From: Stygiolobus azoricus
Lineage (GTDB): Archaea; Thermoproteota; Thermoprotei_A; Sulfolobales; Sulfolobaceae
Direction: 5' to 3'
DNA length: 64,000 nucleotides
Assembly: GCF_009729035.1 (NCBI RefSeq)
Contig: NZ_CP045483.1
Coordinates: 1,882,001-1,946,000 of the forward strand
The position numbers and the translations under genes were made by a program. The notes under the pieces are model-generated. The model had not been told where the DNA came from, searched no databases, and was given only the letters and a program-made list of their open reading frames with translations. Shown in pieces: positions 55,438 through 64,000 of the stretch. Positions within the stretch are counted from its first letter, which is position 1. Every line of letters starts with the position of its first letter.

Positions 55438-55854
55438 TTAATTAATATACTTTATTTTAATTTTAATAGATTAATTGCTCCTAATGAAGAGGACAAATTC
55501 CTATTCCTCGCTCTGATAATCGTTATGTTCACCTTATCCTATAGGGGCTTCAAACAATATATGGCAACACCAAACAACCATTAACCAAACATTACATTGA
55601 GATTTTCAGCTTGGAAATACGAATAAACCTTTGTCACTAATATCGATCTTTAGATGTTTTACAGAAGAGGAGCATAGCGAATAATTAGTTTCAGCCATAA
55701 TGACCTAGCTAAATTTTTTCCTAACATTGTTAATATCTAATTTCTTATACTAGAAATTCTTTCAACGTGTCAGAACCCATAAGCCTTGATTTATCCATAT
55801 GTAGCATGTATCTTAGAGATTCTTCAGAATTCAGAAGATCAACTAAACAATGTC
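55438..55854. other. Intergenic stretch with an MFS fragment
   Basis: About 415 bp. Contains the 34-codon MFS N-terminal fragment (55483-55584); the remainder is AT-rich with no other supported feature. Confidence 0.5.
55483..55584 (+). pseudogene. MFS transporter N-terminal fragment
   Basis: 34 codons reading NEEDKFLFLALIIVMFTLSY, then RGFKQYMATPNNH and a stop. The pattern L-I-I-V-M-x-x-x-x-R-x-x-x-x-x-M matches helix 1 of the MFS protein at 46801 (LVIVSMTFAIRASNNMIST). Nothing of the rest of the transporter follows. A short relic. Confidence 0.45.
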
Positions 55855-56811
55855 TTATTGCTTTTCCATCTGGTAAAGTGCTCTTACCATCTCGCCCGAA
55901 CTGTACTTATATTTCCTTACTTCTTCAGTCTTATCGAAGATATATAATTTCTCGTGATATATCAACAGAAAGTCCCTTTTACCTTTACTCCATACTTCTC
56001 TTGTTGTCTTCATATTATGCTGTATTTTAATCACTTCCTCCCTTAATACGAAGCCTACTTGAAGGAGAGTTATTAAGGCATAAGACGTTATCGGCACGTA
56101 ATGTTTCTTAATCCTAGTGTCTCCCAAAAGTATGGCAAACTGTTTTTCCCTTTTCAACACTCTATATACCTCCTTTCCTATCTCTTTTAGAGCTAAAAGG
56201 TAGTCCTCGAGGCTTGTATATGAAGACAAGTCCCCTTCATTCCCGCTAGTGTAATCTATTATGTTAAAGTAAGGGGGGTGAGTAACTACTAACTCAACAC
56301 TCTCGTCACGCAGTTCAGTTAGTTTTCTAGCATCTCCTATATAGACGTCAACCTTAGCCTTCCTTATGTCCTCACAACTAACTCCTTCCAGAGAGTCCTT
56401 GCATTCCTCCAAGTACTTTTCGAGCCAGTAAAGCCTATGTAACGTTAACATTACTGCGTTTATATTTACGTCTACAGAGATACAGTTCCTACCCAAGAGC
56501 TTAGCCTCTATACACGTAGTACCACTACCTGCCATTGAATCCAGGACTGTATCGCCAACGTCGGTATACTTCAAAATTACTGCTCTAGGTATTTGGGGAG
56601 CGAAATTCCCTCGATAGTCACCTTTATGAGTAGCCCAACTACCCCTTTTCGGGAAACTCCAGACTGTAGTAGAGATGTTTGTGAGTTCATCTTCTTCAGG
56701 CTTTAGCCTATCCACCTTAATAGGGTCTAAATGTATGGCATTTTCTCCAAACTTGACTTTGTCATGTGAATTAAGGAATTTGAGGTAGTCGTCGAATGTG
56801 ACTTTTTTCAC
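55855..56811 (-). CDS. Orphan DNA methyltransferase (N4/N6 amino type)
   Basis: 318 residues. SAM motif I VLDSMAGSGTTCIEAKLLGR (near 90) and catalytic THPPYFNIIDYTSGNEG (near 180), an S/T-x-P-P-Y/F variant of DPPY used by amino-methylases. GRNCISVDVN binds the SAM ribose. Order is I then IV (beta-type class like N4-cytosine/N6-adenine). No restriction endonuclease is adjacent, so it is likely an orphan epigenetic or housekeeping methylase. ATG at 56811. Confidence 0.88.
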   Translation of the reverse strand: MKKVTFDDYLKFLNSHDKVKFGENAIHLDPIKVDRLKPEEDELTNISTTVWSFPKRGSWATHKGDYRGNFAPQIPRAVILKYTDVGDTVLDSMAGSGTTCIEAKLLGRNCISVDVNINAVMLTLHRLYWLEKYLEECKDSLEGVSCEDIRKAKVDVYIGDARKLTELRDESVELVVTHPPYFNIIDYTSGNEGDLSSYTSLEDYLLALKEIGKEVYRVLKREKQFAILLGDTRIKKHYVPITSYALITLLQVGFVLREEVIKIQHNMKTTREVWSKGKRDFLLIYHEKLYIFDKTEEVRKYKYSSGEMVRALYQMEKQ

Positions 56812-56905
56812 AAGAAGATGTGTAGAGGGGAGATTTTTATATTAGTCGTCTGAAAACCGAGGAGAAACTATACGTAAGGTATTTCCTTGTTCAAGCAAAG
56901 CAGCT

Positions 56906-59836
56906 CTACAACCTCCTTTTCTTCGCCAAGATTACTATTAAGATCGGAAATATTACCAATCCGACCAGTCTACCGAACAGTGCGAAATTAACCTTTGTGA
57001 TAAGTTTCTCAGTTATAGACCCATTGACTGTTATCTCAACATTAGCAGGGACAGTGTAATTACCCGTAAATTCTCCGATCTCATAAAACGGTAAAGTAGC
57101 ATTAAGTTTTAATTTATAACCCTCAGGCAACCACTCGGTAAAGTTGTTGATCCTCACTAGGTACTCCTTAATAACGTTTACATTCACATCCGTTGAAGTA
57201 TTGACGGTAAAATTCTCTGGACTTGCGTGTACTACTACGAACCTCTCTGTAGGTGAGTAATAGAATGTGGAGCTAACTACCTCGACTCTGGAACCGGCGT
57301 TTAACCAGACCCCTCCTAGTGCATATATTTTACTACCGTTGACTGATAATGTGACTGGAACCGGTGAATTCAATAGAACGAAGTACTGGGTCACCGTAAC
57401 TACGGTAACAACTTTCGAAGAGTTTATTACTAAATTACTGGGTAATATCGTTACGGGTACTTCTCTTTCAAGATAGTTTAAGTAGTAAGTTAAGTTCTCT
57501 ATGTGAACAACATCACCATAATTGTACCACCCTGAGGTGAAACTCACGTTGCTACCGTTGACTAAAGCAAATAATGGTATTGGGCTAACAACTTTTACAT
57601 AAAACTGCGTAACGTATTTTATAGTGACATTTAGAGGAGAGTTAACTGTGAAGTTCGATGAAGGATATACGGAGAGTATTAAGTATCTTTCTCCAGAGTT
57701 TGCATAATAAGACAAGTTTTCAACAGTGACTGTGGTAGAGTAATTTAGCCATGTCGAACTCAGGCTAACATTCTTACCGTCTATTAAGGCTATTGGTGAG
57801 AAAGGTAAGGGGCTAACATTGATGTAAAATTGCTGATAATAAATGACTAGAATGACCCCTGGAGAACTCACTATGCCCGAGTAATTGTATGCTAACCACC
57901 TCTCCTCCTTTTCTGAGCCGGGCAGGAGTTGAGAATATGAATAGTGAGAGAAAGAGTCTACCCACCTTACTCCCGGGGTTGATTGGTTTAAATGACCAGC
58001 GTAATAGTAAGTTATGTTAGGCTCACCACCACCTTGGTTCCCCTTTACCATGTACGAGAAGTTCACGAGAAATTGCTGATAATATACTAAAGTCAAATAC
58101 GTGGTGAAGTTAACAATGCCTCGGGTTGAATTTAAGGTAATCCACCTTACATCTCCGTATGTGACTACTCCCTGAACTTCGTACTCAGTCCCCTTAGGGA
58201 CAAGTAGTTTAATAGGTAATGTTAAGTTCTCATAGTTATTGTTAGGAAAGTATAGGACAACGTGGATGGTAGTATTACTACCTAAAGTTTTGTAGGTTAT
58301 GAAGAGCGGGTATATGTTAGACAACACTATTACCTTAATCGTATGTACTTTATACACACCGGGAAGGATAGAAGCGTTAATGATTATCGCGTATATACCA
58401 GGGGTAAAATTATAGGCCGAGAATGTGATGGTTAGGAGTGTAGAACCGTTGACGAAGATGGACTGCATCTTGGGAGATAGAAAACTCACGTTCCCTCCAA
58501 AACTGACGTTAACGTAACCATCTGCTGTAATCTTAAATTGAACCTCATCCGCTACAAGGTAGTTACTGGTAGTCACCTCATTTTCACTGATCATGTTAAA
58601 GGGAATTGTAACTACATAAACGTTTGTGTCGTTTACCTTAACATTGGCTTCTCCCACTAAATCATCCGAAGAGTTATAGACCAGAACTCCATAAAAGCCT
58701 TTTACTAAGGTTAATACTACTTCTCCGCCTACAAATGGTATCGATTGTTTGTAGGAATCGAGGCTTTGATTAGACAGTAGATAGACCGTAATATTGCCCG
58801 AAGTAACGTCAGTCCTGATTGACAACGTGGATACTTGGTTTTCATCCCAAATCTGGGAAAGGACTTGTTGACCGGAAACTAACAGAACGGCTGGTTGACC
58901 AGAGAAAGTATAGTAAAACTTAGTCGACGCACCCCATGCAGTTTCCCCTGTATCACTACCAAAGTTAAATGTGTTCCTCACTTCTTGAAAATTATGACCG
59001 TTCCAATACTCCAATTGTAATATGACGTAAGAGTTGAGTATATACGCACAAGATCCGTCCCCTGGACCTCCGATTATTAGTTCTGCATCGTAATAAGTCC
59101 TTGCTCCAGTGAAGTTAAACCCGTTGACTAGGAAGTATACGTCTGATGAGTTAGGTGAGTTTGTAATCGTCACTTCATCGTATTTCTGCCATCCGAAACC
59201 ATCATTGTACCAGAAACAGATAACGGGCTCTCCCTTTGAATTGGTAGTAACGTTGGTGAGTAACATTATCTTTATTGGAAGTGTAACGGTCGTGTTAGAA
59301 CCGGTCGTGTTAGCGTAGTCATAATAAAAGCGAATGTAATTATCGTGAATTTTTGCTACACTCGTGTTTCCGTCTCCCTTAACTGATGTAATGTTAGCGT
59401 GTAATGAAGTGAAATTCCACAAGTTATCTACGAACAATATGTTATGTGTTAAAGTATTATAGACAATAACGTTCTGAGTCCAGATAGCGTAATGTCTACC
59501 ATTAGAAATGTAACTGAGAACAGTATTCAGCTGAAAGCTAACAGAGTTGGGCGCAAAGGAAGCCGTGGAGTTAGCAGTCAGGTTATAAATCGTCACTATG
59601 CCGAGAAACTGTGTAGTATTCCTTATAAAAGGACCGTTAGGTGATATACCGTAGTCTGCTATACCTATGGGAGCTCTCACTGACTGCCCTAATTTATTGA
59701 GTAGATCTGACATAGGCGTGCCGTTAAACAACTGGTTGTAAGGCAAGAATGAAGGAGGATTATTATATGAAGGAGGATTAAAGTATAAAAGCAAAGACGT
59801 TAGAAACAACGAGATAATCACTAACTCCCTTAGCAC
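56906..59836 (-). CDS. Thermopsin-family exported peptidase, multi-domain
   Basis: 976 residues from GTG 59836. Signal/anchor at the N-terminus, then the A5 thermopsin-like domain (residues about 40-330): APIGIADYGISPNGPFIRNT, GIVTIYNLTA, YAIWTQNVIVYN, LIIGGPGDGSCAY. A beta-rich middle follows, then three repeats of about 65-70 residues (roughly 660-900), each with xxPxPxxALVxG, a Trp/Tyr-Gly, ENLTYY and NFTVNS elements. C-terminal helix (VGLVIFPILIVILA) is a membrane anchor. Dozens of N-glycosylation sites. Acid-stable protease or surface adhesin outside the cell. Confidence 0.88.
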   Translation of the reverse strand: MLRELVIISLFLTSLLLYFNPPSYNNPPSFLPYNQLFNGTPMSDLLNKLGQSVRAPIGIADYGISPNGPFIRNTTQFLGIVTIYNLTANSTASFAPNSVSFQLNTVLSYISNGRHYAIWTQNVIVYNTLTHNILFVDNLWNFTSLHANITSVKGDGNTSVAKIHDNYIRFYYDYANTTGSNTTVTLPIKIMLLTNVTTNSKGEPVICFWYNDGFGWQKYDEVTITNSPNSSDVYFLVNGFNFTGARTYYDAELIIGGPGDGSCAYILNSYVILQLEYWNGHNFQEVRNTFNFGSDTGETAWGASTKFYYTFSGQPAVLLVSGQQVLSQIWDENQVSTLSIRTDVTSGNITVYLLSNQSLDSYKQSIPFVGGEVVLTLVKGFYGVLVYNSSDDLVGEANVKVNDTNVYVVTIPFNMISENEVTTSNYLVADEVQFKITADGYVNVSFGGNVSFLSPKMQSIFVNGSTLLTITFSAYNFTPGIYAIIINASILPGVYKVHTIKVIVLSNIYPLFITYKTLGSNTTIHVVLYFPNNNYENLTLPIKLLVPKGTEYEVQGVVTYGDVRWITLNSTRGIVNFTTYLTLVYYQQFLVNFSYMVKGNQGGGEPNITYYYAGHLNQSTPGVRWVDSFSHYSYSQLLPGSEKEERWLAYNYSGIVSSPGVILVIYYQQFYINVSPLPFSPIALIDGKNVSLSSTWLNYSTTVTVENLSYYANSGERYLILSVYPSSNFTVNSPLNVTIKYVTQFYVKVVSPIPLFALVNGSNVSFTSGWYNYGDVVHIENLTYYLNYLEREVPVTILPSNLVINSSKVVTVVTVTQYFVLLNSPVPVTLSVNGSKIYALGGVWLNAGSRVEVVSSTFYYSPTERFVVVHASPENFTVNTSTDVNVNVIKEYLVRINNFTEWLPEGYKLKLNATLPFYEIGEFTGNYTVPANVEITVNGSITEKLITKVNFALFGRLVGLVIFPILIVILAKKRRL

Positions 59837-60243
59837 ACCATATTTTGAGATACTTTGCTAATAAGAATTTTCAAAATCCTAATAACGTGTAACATGAAGA
59901 TATAATTAAATAGAAAAATATTCACTAAAGATAAGAAAATTATTATAAATAAAATACTGAAGGTTTAAGAAAATTCTGAAATCAAATGGAAGAACTTACA
60001 GCTAAGACTAGCATTTAAAAATATGTTTGCCCCATACCTACAATTACCTTTAACTTATTACTGAGCTCTTAGGAGATATTATTTATTATTATAATTATGT
60101 TAAAAGTGTTTTTATTTATACATTACATTTTTACTTGTCATAGTCAATTTTTCGTTGCAAAGCAATAATTAACATATTTAACGTCATCCTAGAAAGCATT
60201 TGAATAAAATACATTTAACTTAGAAATACAACTATTATTTGAA
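59837..60243. other. AT-rich divergent promoter region
   Basis: About 400 bp between the divergent thermopsin and CBS genes. Very AT-rich, no ORF, tandem repeat or strong hairpin noticed. It should hold both promoters. Confidence 0.5.
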
Positions 60244-61209
60244 ATGTTGAAGACAATAATGTCCACAAACTTAAAGACATTAGACGTTAATTCAACTCTA
60301 AAAGATGCATTAAATCTAATGATTACTACGGGAGTAAGAAGAGTACCTGTAACAGTTGCGGGGAACATAATAGGAGTTGTCTCAGCTAGAACTGTGATTA
60401 AGGAGGCATTAAGCAAACAGAACTGGGCCGAAGAAAAACTCTCTGATATAGCGAGACCTGCAATTAGTGTACCCCCTGAGACGTCATTCAGGGAAGCTGC
60501 AAAACTCATGGTAAGGCTCGGAATAGGCTCTCTAATTGTGAAAGGTCAGGGAATAGTTACAGAACGTGACTTAGCTAAGATTATTCCCAGAGTAACCATT
60601 CCCGCAATGGCTATAGGAAGTACCAACGTGATAACATTGAACTATGACTCATTTGTGACTGATGCAGCAAAACTTATGATTTCTTTAGGGATATCCCACA
60701 TACCAGTGATCTCTGGTTCTGATGTCATAGGAGTTGTATCGCTGAGGGACGTACTTAAAGCATTAAACGAGAACGCTATGAGTAATAAGCTGGGAGATTT
60801 AATAGGTAAACAGCAATTAGTTTACGCTGACGAAGATGCTACAGTTGCGGATGTAGCGAACTTAATAACCACGAAGAATGTAGGGTCTCTGTTACTCTTC
60901 GATGGAGAGCCAAAAGCCCCTAACTTGAGGGGCATTGTAACCGAGTGGGACCTCGTGAGGACGTACGCCAGTATGGTTAGAGCTCATGTTTTGGTTAAGG
61001 CTGAAAGTAGCAAGATAAGGGGACTCGTAGCAGCATTAATGGCGATGCCAAGGGTATATGATGTTGCAGTAGTTTACGGACCATATGACTTACTCGTAAC
61101 TATCGACGTAGAAGATCCTGATCTTGCCGCTACTACAGTACTTAACTCTATAGCTAGCCTGTCAGGGGTCAAGGAGACTATGACTTTAATTGAAAGTGAA
61201 GTTGTATGA
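60244..61209 (+). CDS. Four-CBS protein fused to an Lrp-type ligand domain
   Basis: 321 residues. Four CBS motifs: LKTIMSTNLKTL..GVRRVPVTVAGNIIGVVS (1-55), VPPETSFREAAKLMVRLGIG (80-115), NVITLNYDSF..GISHIPVISGSDVIGVVS (123-175) and LVYADEDATVADVANLITTK (192-245). The C-terminal RAM/AsnC dimerisation domain AHVLVKAESSKIRGLVAALM, then YGPYDLLVTIDVEDP, spans 250-321. CBS binds adenylates, RAM binds amino acids, so this may sense both; there is no DNA-binding domain. ATG at 60244. Confidence 0.88.
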   Translation: MLKTIMSTNLKTLDVNSTLKDALNLMITTGVRRVPVTVAGNIIGVVSARTVIKEALSKQNWAEEKLSDIARPAISVPPETSFREAAKLMVRLGIGSLIVKGQGIVTERDLAKIIPRVTIPAMAIGSTNVITLNYDSFVTDAAKLMISLGISHIPVISGSDVIGVVSLRDVLKALNENAMSNKLGDLIGKQQLVYADEDATVADVANLITTKNVGSLLLFDGEPKAPNLRGIVTEWDLVRTYASMVRAHVLVKAESSKIRGLVAALMAMPRVYDVAVVYGPYDLLVTIDVEDPDLAATTVLNSIASLSGVKETMTLIESEVV

Positions 61210-61241
61210 TTTTTTACTAACTTTGTTTACCGTTTCACTCC

Positions 61242-62120
61242 TTAACTTTCTACAATTTTCTTTCTGAGTAACAGAAGGCGTTTCAGTACTTCAGATTTAA
61301 CCTTCTTCCACTCATTTACGTTAGCCCTTACCTTTAGGGTAAGAATCACATGCTCCTTATCACTTTGTTCGCTCAGAAACGGTCCCTCTATGATTTCGTA
61401 ACCTTTTAAAACATCAACTATTTGTTGTTCTATCCTTTCTAAGTCCACTTTATTTAGGGGAAATTCGACCCTGATACTGACCACGAAATCCTTGCTATAC
61501 TTTGAAGTGTAATCGATTACACTTGACTCTAACAAGATGTAATTGGGTATCCTAATCTCCCTACCATTCTCTAGCAATATACGCGAAAAGAACAAGTCTA
61601 TCTCCACCACATCACCTTCAATCCCTTGTTCTATGAAGTCCCTCGAGAAGTACTTATATTGGGGAAAGAGGACTGGTGTATAGGTGATTTTAGTACTCAT
61701 TATTCTAACGTGATCTCCGATTGAGATGTAACCAGTACCCATGATCAGTAATCCGGCGAAGAAGTTCTGTAACACGGGTTGTAACGCTAGACCTATTACT
61801 AAACCAGCGAAGGTTCCACCTGCAATCGCCTCAGCTGAGGTCACTCCGAAAATCGATAAAGCTACTACGAAAATCATGATGTAACCTAAATACTTCACTA
61901 TATTAGGAATAACGATCGATACGTTACCCTTTCCCCCCAACATATCCCTTAAGCCGTCAGTGATAATTATTAGGAAGTATAACCCGCTTATTACCACACT
62001 AGCTACCTTAACCAGCAAAAGGAGTTGATGATTTGATACGAACAAAGACATAACGTAATTTACGGTGAAAAAGACGACGACAAGAAATAAACCTATAAGA
62101 AATTTCTTGTAAAATGCCAT
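61242..62120 (-). CDS. MscS-family mechanosensitive ion channel
   Basis: 292 residues: three N-terminal helices (8-25, 32-53, 70-90), the Gly/Ala-rich pore helix TSAEAIAGGTFAGLVIGLAL and the conserved QNFFAGLLIMGTGYISIGDHVRI, then a cytoplasmic alpha/beta domain. Opens under membrane tension. Minimal family length. ATG at 62120. Confidence 0.9.
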   Translation of the reverse strand: MAFYKKFLIGLFLVVVFFTVNYVMSLFVSNHQLLLLVKVASVVISGLYFLIIITDGLRDMLGGKGNVSIVIPNIVKYLGYIMIFVVALSIFGVTSAEAIAGGTFAGLVIGLALQPVLQNFFAGLLIMGTGYISIGDHVRIMSTKITYTPVLFPQYKYFSRDFIEQGIEGDVVEIDLFFSRILLENGREIRIPNYILLESSVIDYTSKYSKDFVVSIRVEFPLNKVDLERIEQQIVDVLKGYEIIEGPFLSEQSDKEHVILTLKVRANVNEWKKVKSEVLKRLLLLRKKIVES

Positions 62121-62150
62121 GCCTTATAATTTTTCGACGATAATTTAAGG

Positions 62151-63401
62151 TTACTCATATTTCCTCTTGGCTTGCTTAACCAACTCCAAGACCTCAAAGT
62201 AGAAGAAACCAAATATAAGGAATAATGCTAATACGTAATTAATTACGGGTGAACTTGTCTCTGCTATCGAGTATACTAGGACTATAATACTGACAAGGAA
62301 AGCGGTAAATGATAAAGATAAATCTGCCCAACTCCTTTTAACAGCCCTCCTCAGCAATGATATGTCAGCGGAGATTGATATTAACAAGTAAGTAAGCATA
62401 GAGAATTCTCCCAGTAGGTCGAAAGTTGTATAAACGCCCAAGAAGTGAATTAGAGCGAAGAGTAATACAGAGTAAAACATTATGGAAGCTAGCTCGGCGT
62501 TTAACGGTCTGCCGTTTGTTAAGTAAGACAAACTAGTAGGAACCATCTTCCTGATCCCCATTGCATAAATTACTCTCGACATAGCGATCACGTAAGCAAT
62601 CCCACCTAATATTCCTCCATTTAATGCTGAGAAGAAGAGATAGGGAAAAAGAAAACTTACGTTCTCCTTCAGGATCATCACGAAATCAGTCCCGTATACT
62701 GAGGTCGCGTAAAATAACAAGGCTGAAAGCAACCCACCGGTTAGAATAACGCTAACCGTAACAATACCTAGTGTCTTTTTAGCGTCTTTTACCTCACCTC
62801 CCATAGGACTTATATTTCCGTAACCAGAAGGAACTCCTATGGCAAATAACGTGACGAGGAAGATATCTTGAGGGATCATAAGGTGAAATGGGTGATGAGG
62901 TTTCATTAAAAGTACTACAGAGCTAATTACGATTGCTGTTATCTCAGCTACGGATATGACCTCAGCGTACTTCACGGAGACTTTAAGTCCCTTAAGTATT
63001 AGAAAAGAAGAGAATGCGATTATGAGTATACTTAACACGTCATCTGGCAGTAATTGAGATATGACAATTTTCAGTATGTATATAGAACCAGCGATTAGTG
63101 TCCCAGCGTAAGTAAAAGCATACATTAAGAATATCCATCCGGTTACCAAGCCCAACCTCTTTGTGAGAGAGAAATAAGCGTAAGTGAAGTAACCTCCTTC
63201 GTCGGAAAATTCGGATGAGAGTCTGTACACCACTAAACCGTTAAGTAGAACTATTAGCGTGGCTATAATAGCCGCTATGGGGAGAAAAGTCCCTCCCATT
63301 TGCAGGGCAACTGTTCCGTAGGTTATCATAGACGTAAAGGGAGCTTGTCCACCGAAGGAAAGAGAAAAAGCTTCGAAAGCGTTTAACCTCTTGTTATCCA
63401 C
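62151..63401 (-). CDS. APC-family amino acid permease
   Basis: 416 residues, 12 helices. The N-terminus LNAFEAFSLSFGGQAPFTSM and the helix 6 region FAIGVPSGYGNISPMGGEVKDAKK are typical of the APC superfamily (GEVKNAK motif). GTG start at 63401. Probably a proton-coupled amino acid or polyamine carrier; substrate not readable. Ends 30 bp upstream of the MscS start on the same strand. Confidence 0.9.
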   Translation of the reverse strand: MDNKRLNAFEAFSLSFGGQAPFTSMITYGTVALQMGGTFLPIAAIIATLIVLLNGLVVYRLSSEFSDEGGYFTYAYFSLTKRLGLVTGWIFLMYAFTYAGTLIAGSIYILKIVISQLLPDDVLSILIIAFSSFLILKGLKVSVKYAEVISVAEITAIVISSVVLLMKPHHPFHLMIPQDIFLVTLFAIGVPSGYGNISPMGGEVKDAKKTLGIVTVSVILTGGLLSALLFYATSVYGTDFVMILKENVSFLFPYLFFSALNGGILGGIAYVIAMSRVIYAMGIRKMVPTSLSYLTNGRPLNAELASIMFYSVLLFALIHFLGVYTTFDLLGEFSMLTYLLISISADISLLRRAVKRSWADLSLSFTAFLVSIIVLVYSIAETSSPVINYVLALFLIFGFFYFEVLELVKQAKRKYE

Positions 63402-63526
63402 TATAGACCTCTGTTTATTCTTTACGTCAAATAATAAAAAACTGACTTAGACTGTGATGTGAATACGTTACGAACTAGATGTAGATAACAAAAGGCTTAT
63501 TATTATCTTCAGTCGTTAAGTCTAAT

Positions 63527-64000
63527 GTGGAATCGGGATACTTACTTGCTCTTCTAGAAATATTTATATTAATTTTTGTTGCTGAGATAGTGAGGAGTTA
63601 TATGGGGAGATACGGTTTACCTCTCATCGTGGGGGAGATCATAACGGGGATCGTATTAAGTCCCTACGGATTTGGCGAAGTCTTTAACGAGATTTTGAAC
63701 ATGCCTCTGTTTACCATTAATGATTACTTATTATTTTTAGCGGAATTCTCCATGATTCTGCTCATTTATTCTTCAGGACTTGAACACGGGATGAGCACAT
63801 TAAAGAGCTCCGGAATTTACGGTATATTAGGGGCTGTTTTCGGAGCTTTAGTACCTTTCCTAGTCTCTCTTGCACTTCTCCCTTATCCACAGTCGTTGAT
63901 TTTAGCCGTTTCGGTGGGTGCAACGAGTATTACAGCTGTTTCATCAATATTAAAGGAGAGGAATGTGGAGGGAAGTATTTCGAACTTCATTACAGTGGCC
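63527..64000 (+). CDS. Cation:proton antiporter (CPA2/KefB-like), C-terminus cut by window edge
   Basis: Starts at GTG 63527 (VESGYLLALLEIFILIFVAE) in the frame that stays open to position 64000; an ATG two bases earlier stops after ten codons. RYGLPLIVGEIITGIVLSPY is a typical helix 2 of CPA2 antiporters, and LLFLAEFSMILLIYSSGLEH and ILAVSVGATSITAVSSIL follow. About 158 codons in the window. Exchanges Na+ or K+ with H+. Confidence 0.88.
   Translation, partial: MESGYLLALLEIFILIFVAEIVRSYMGRYGLPLIVGEIITGIVLSPYGFGEVFNEILNMPLFTINDYLLFLAEFSMILLIYSSGLEHGMSTLKSSGIYGILGAVFGALVPFLVSLALLPYPQSLILAVSVGATSITAVSSILKERNVEGSISNFITVA

Overview
This is a chromosomal window from a thermoacidophilic crenarchaeon of the order Sulfolobales. 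The evidence is a DoxB-type terminal oxidase, a thermopsin protease, geranylgeranyl-reductase-type lipid enzymes, aRF1, DUF2070, DUF1614 and DUF3834 proteins, tRNA genes with short introns after position 37, AT-rich TATA promoters with leaderless or weakly led starts, and a Sulfolobus-style IS605 element. Genus is not resolvable here; an Acidianus/Sulfurisphaera/Sulfolobus-like organism fits the modest GC content.

Layout. 1-20 kb is dense core genome: succinate dehydrogenase flavoprotein (cut by the left edge), a HAD phosphatase, DUF2070, two geranylgeranyl-reductase-family flavoproteins around small unknown genes, an Lrp regulator, a minus-strand operon (MTA phosphorylase, unknown, short polyprenyl synthetase, RimK-like ligase), a divergent purine phosphoribosyltransferase, aRF1, DUF1614, a CobY/MobA-like nucleotidyltransferase, an AIR-synthase-like protein, an ABC-2 exporter, a crotonase and DoxB. 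21-30 kb holds an Rdx protein divergent from a NifX-like protein, a sugar-type ABC transporter with both permease domains fused, and an SSS symporter with a small partner. 30-41 kb is accessory and decaying: tRNA-Tyr, a broken MBL-fold gene, an S9 peptidase, two frameshifted membrane genes, tRNA-Leu, two MFS transporters, structured repeat relics, a deleted merA-like pseudogene, threonine synthase and a KaiC-family ATPase. 41-50 kb has a FoxG-like membrane ferredoxin followed by a perfect 12-bp tandem array, DUF72, an exported protein, DUF3834 behind a perfect palindrome, an MFS transporter and an IS605-type element.

50-64 kb is again accessory: a broken membrane operon, VapBC with a repeat operator, a broken unknown gene, then a divergent set of a Met/Ser-rich anchored peptide, a Tat-exported sulfite-oxidase-fold enzyme and a small haem-type membrane partner. 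A DNA methyltransferase, a giant thermopsin-family protein, a four-CBS plus Lrp-ligand-domain protein, MscS, an APC permease and the start of a Na+/H+ antiporter follow.

Most interesting: (i) the Met-rich peptide/MsrP-like/membrane-haem set, which looks like an archaeal counterpart of bacterial surface methionine-sulfoxide repair and oxidant-scavenging modules; (ii) three related hairpin-bearing relics sharing a core GGAC(T/C)AGACGTTA, possibly solo IS605 right ends or omega-RNA-like units; (iii) the 26-nt perfect palindrome against the DUF3834 start codon; (iv) the 12-bp pyrimidine array that may be a multiple terminator; (v) a high local density of frameshifted genes.
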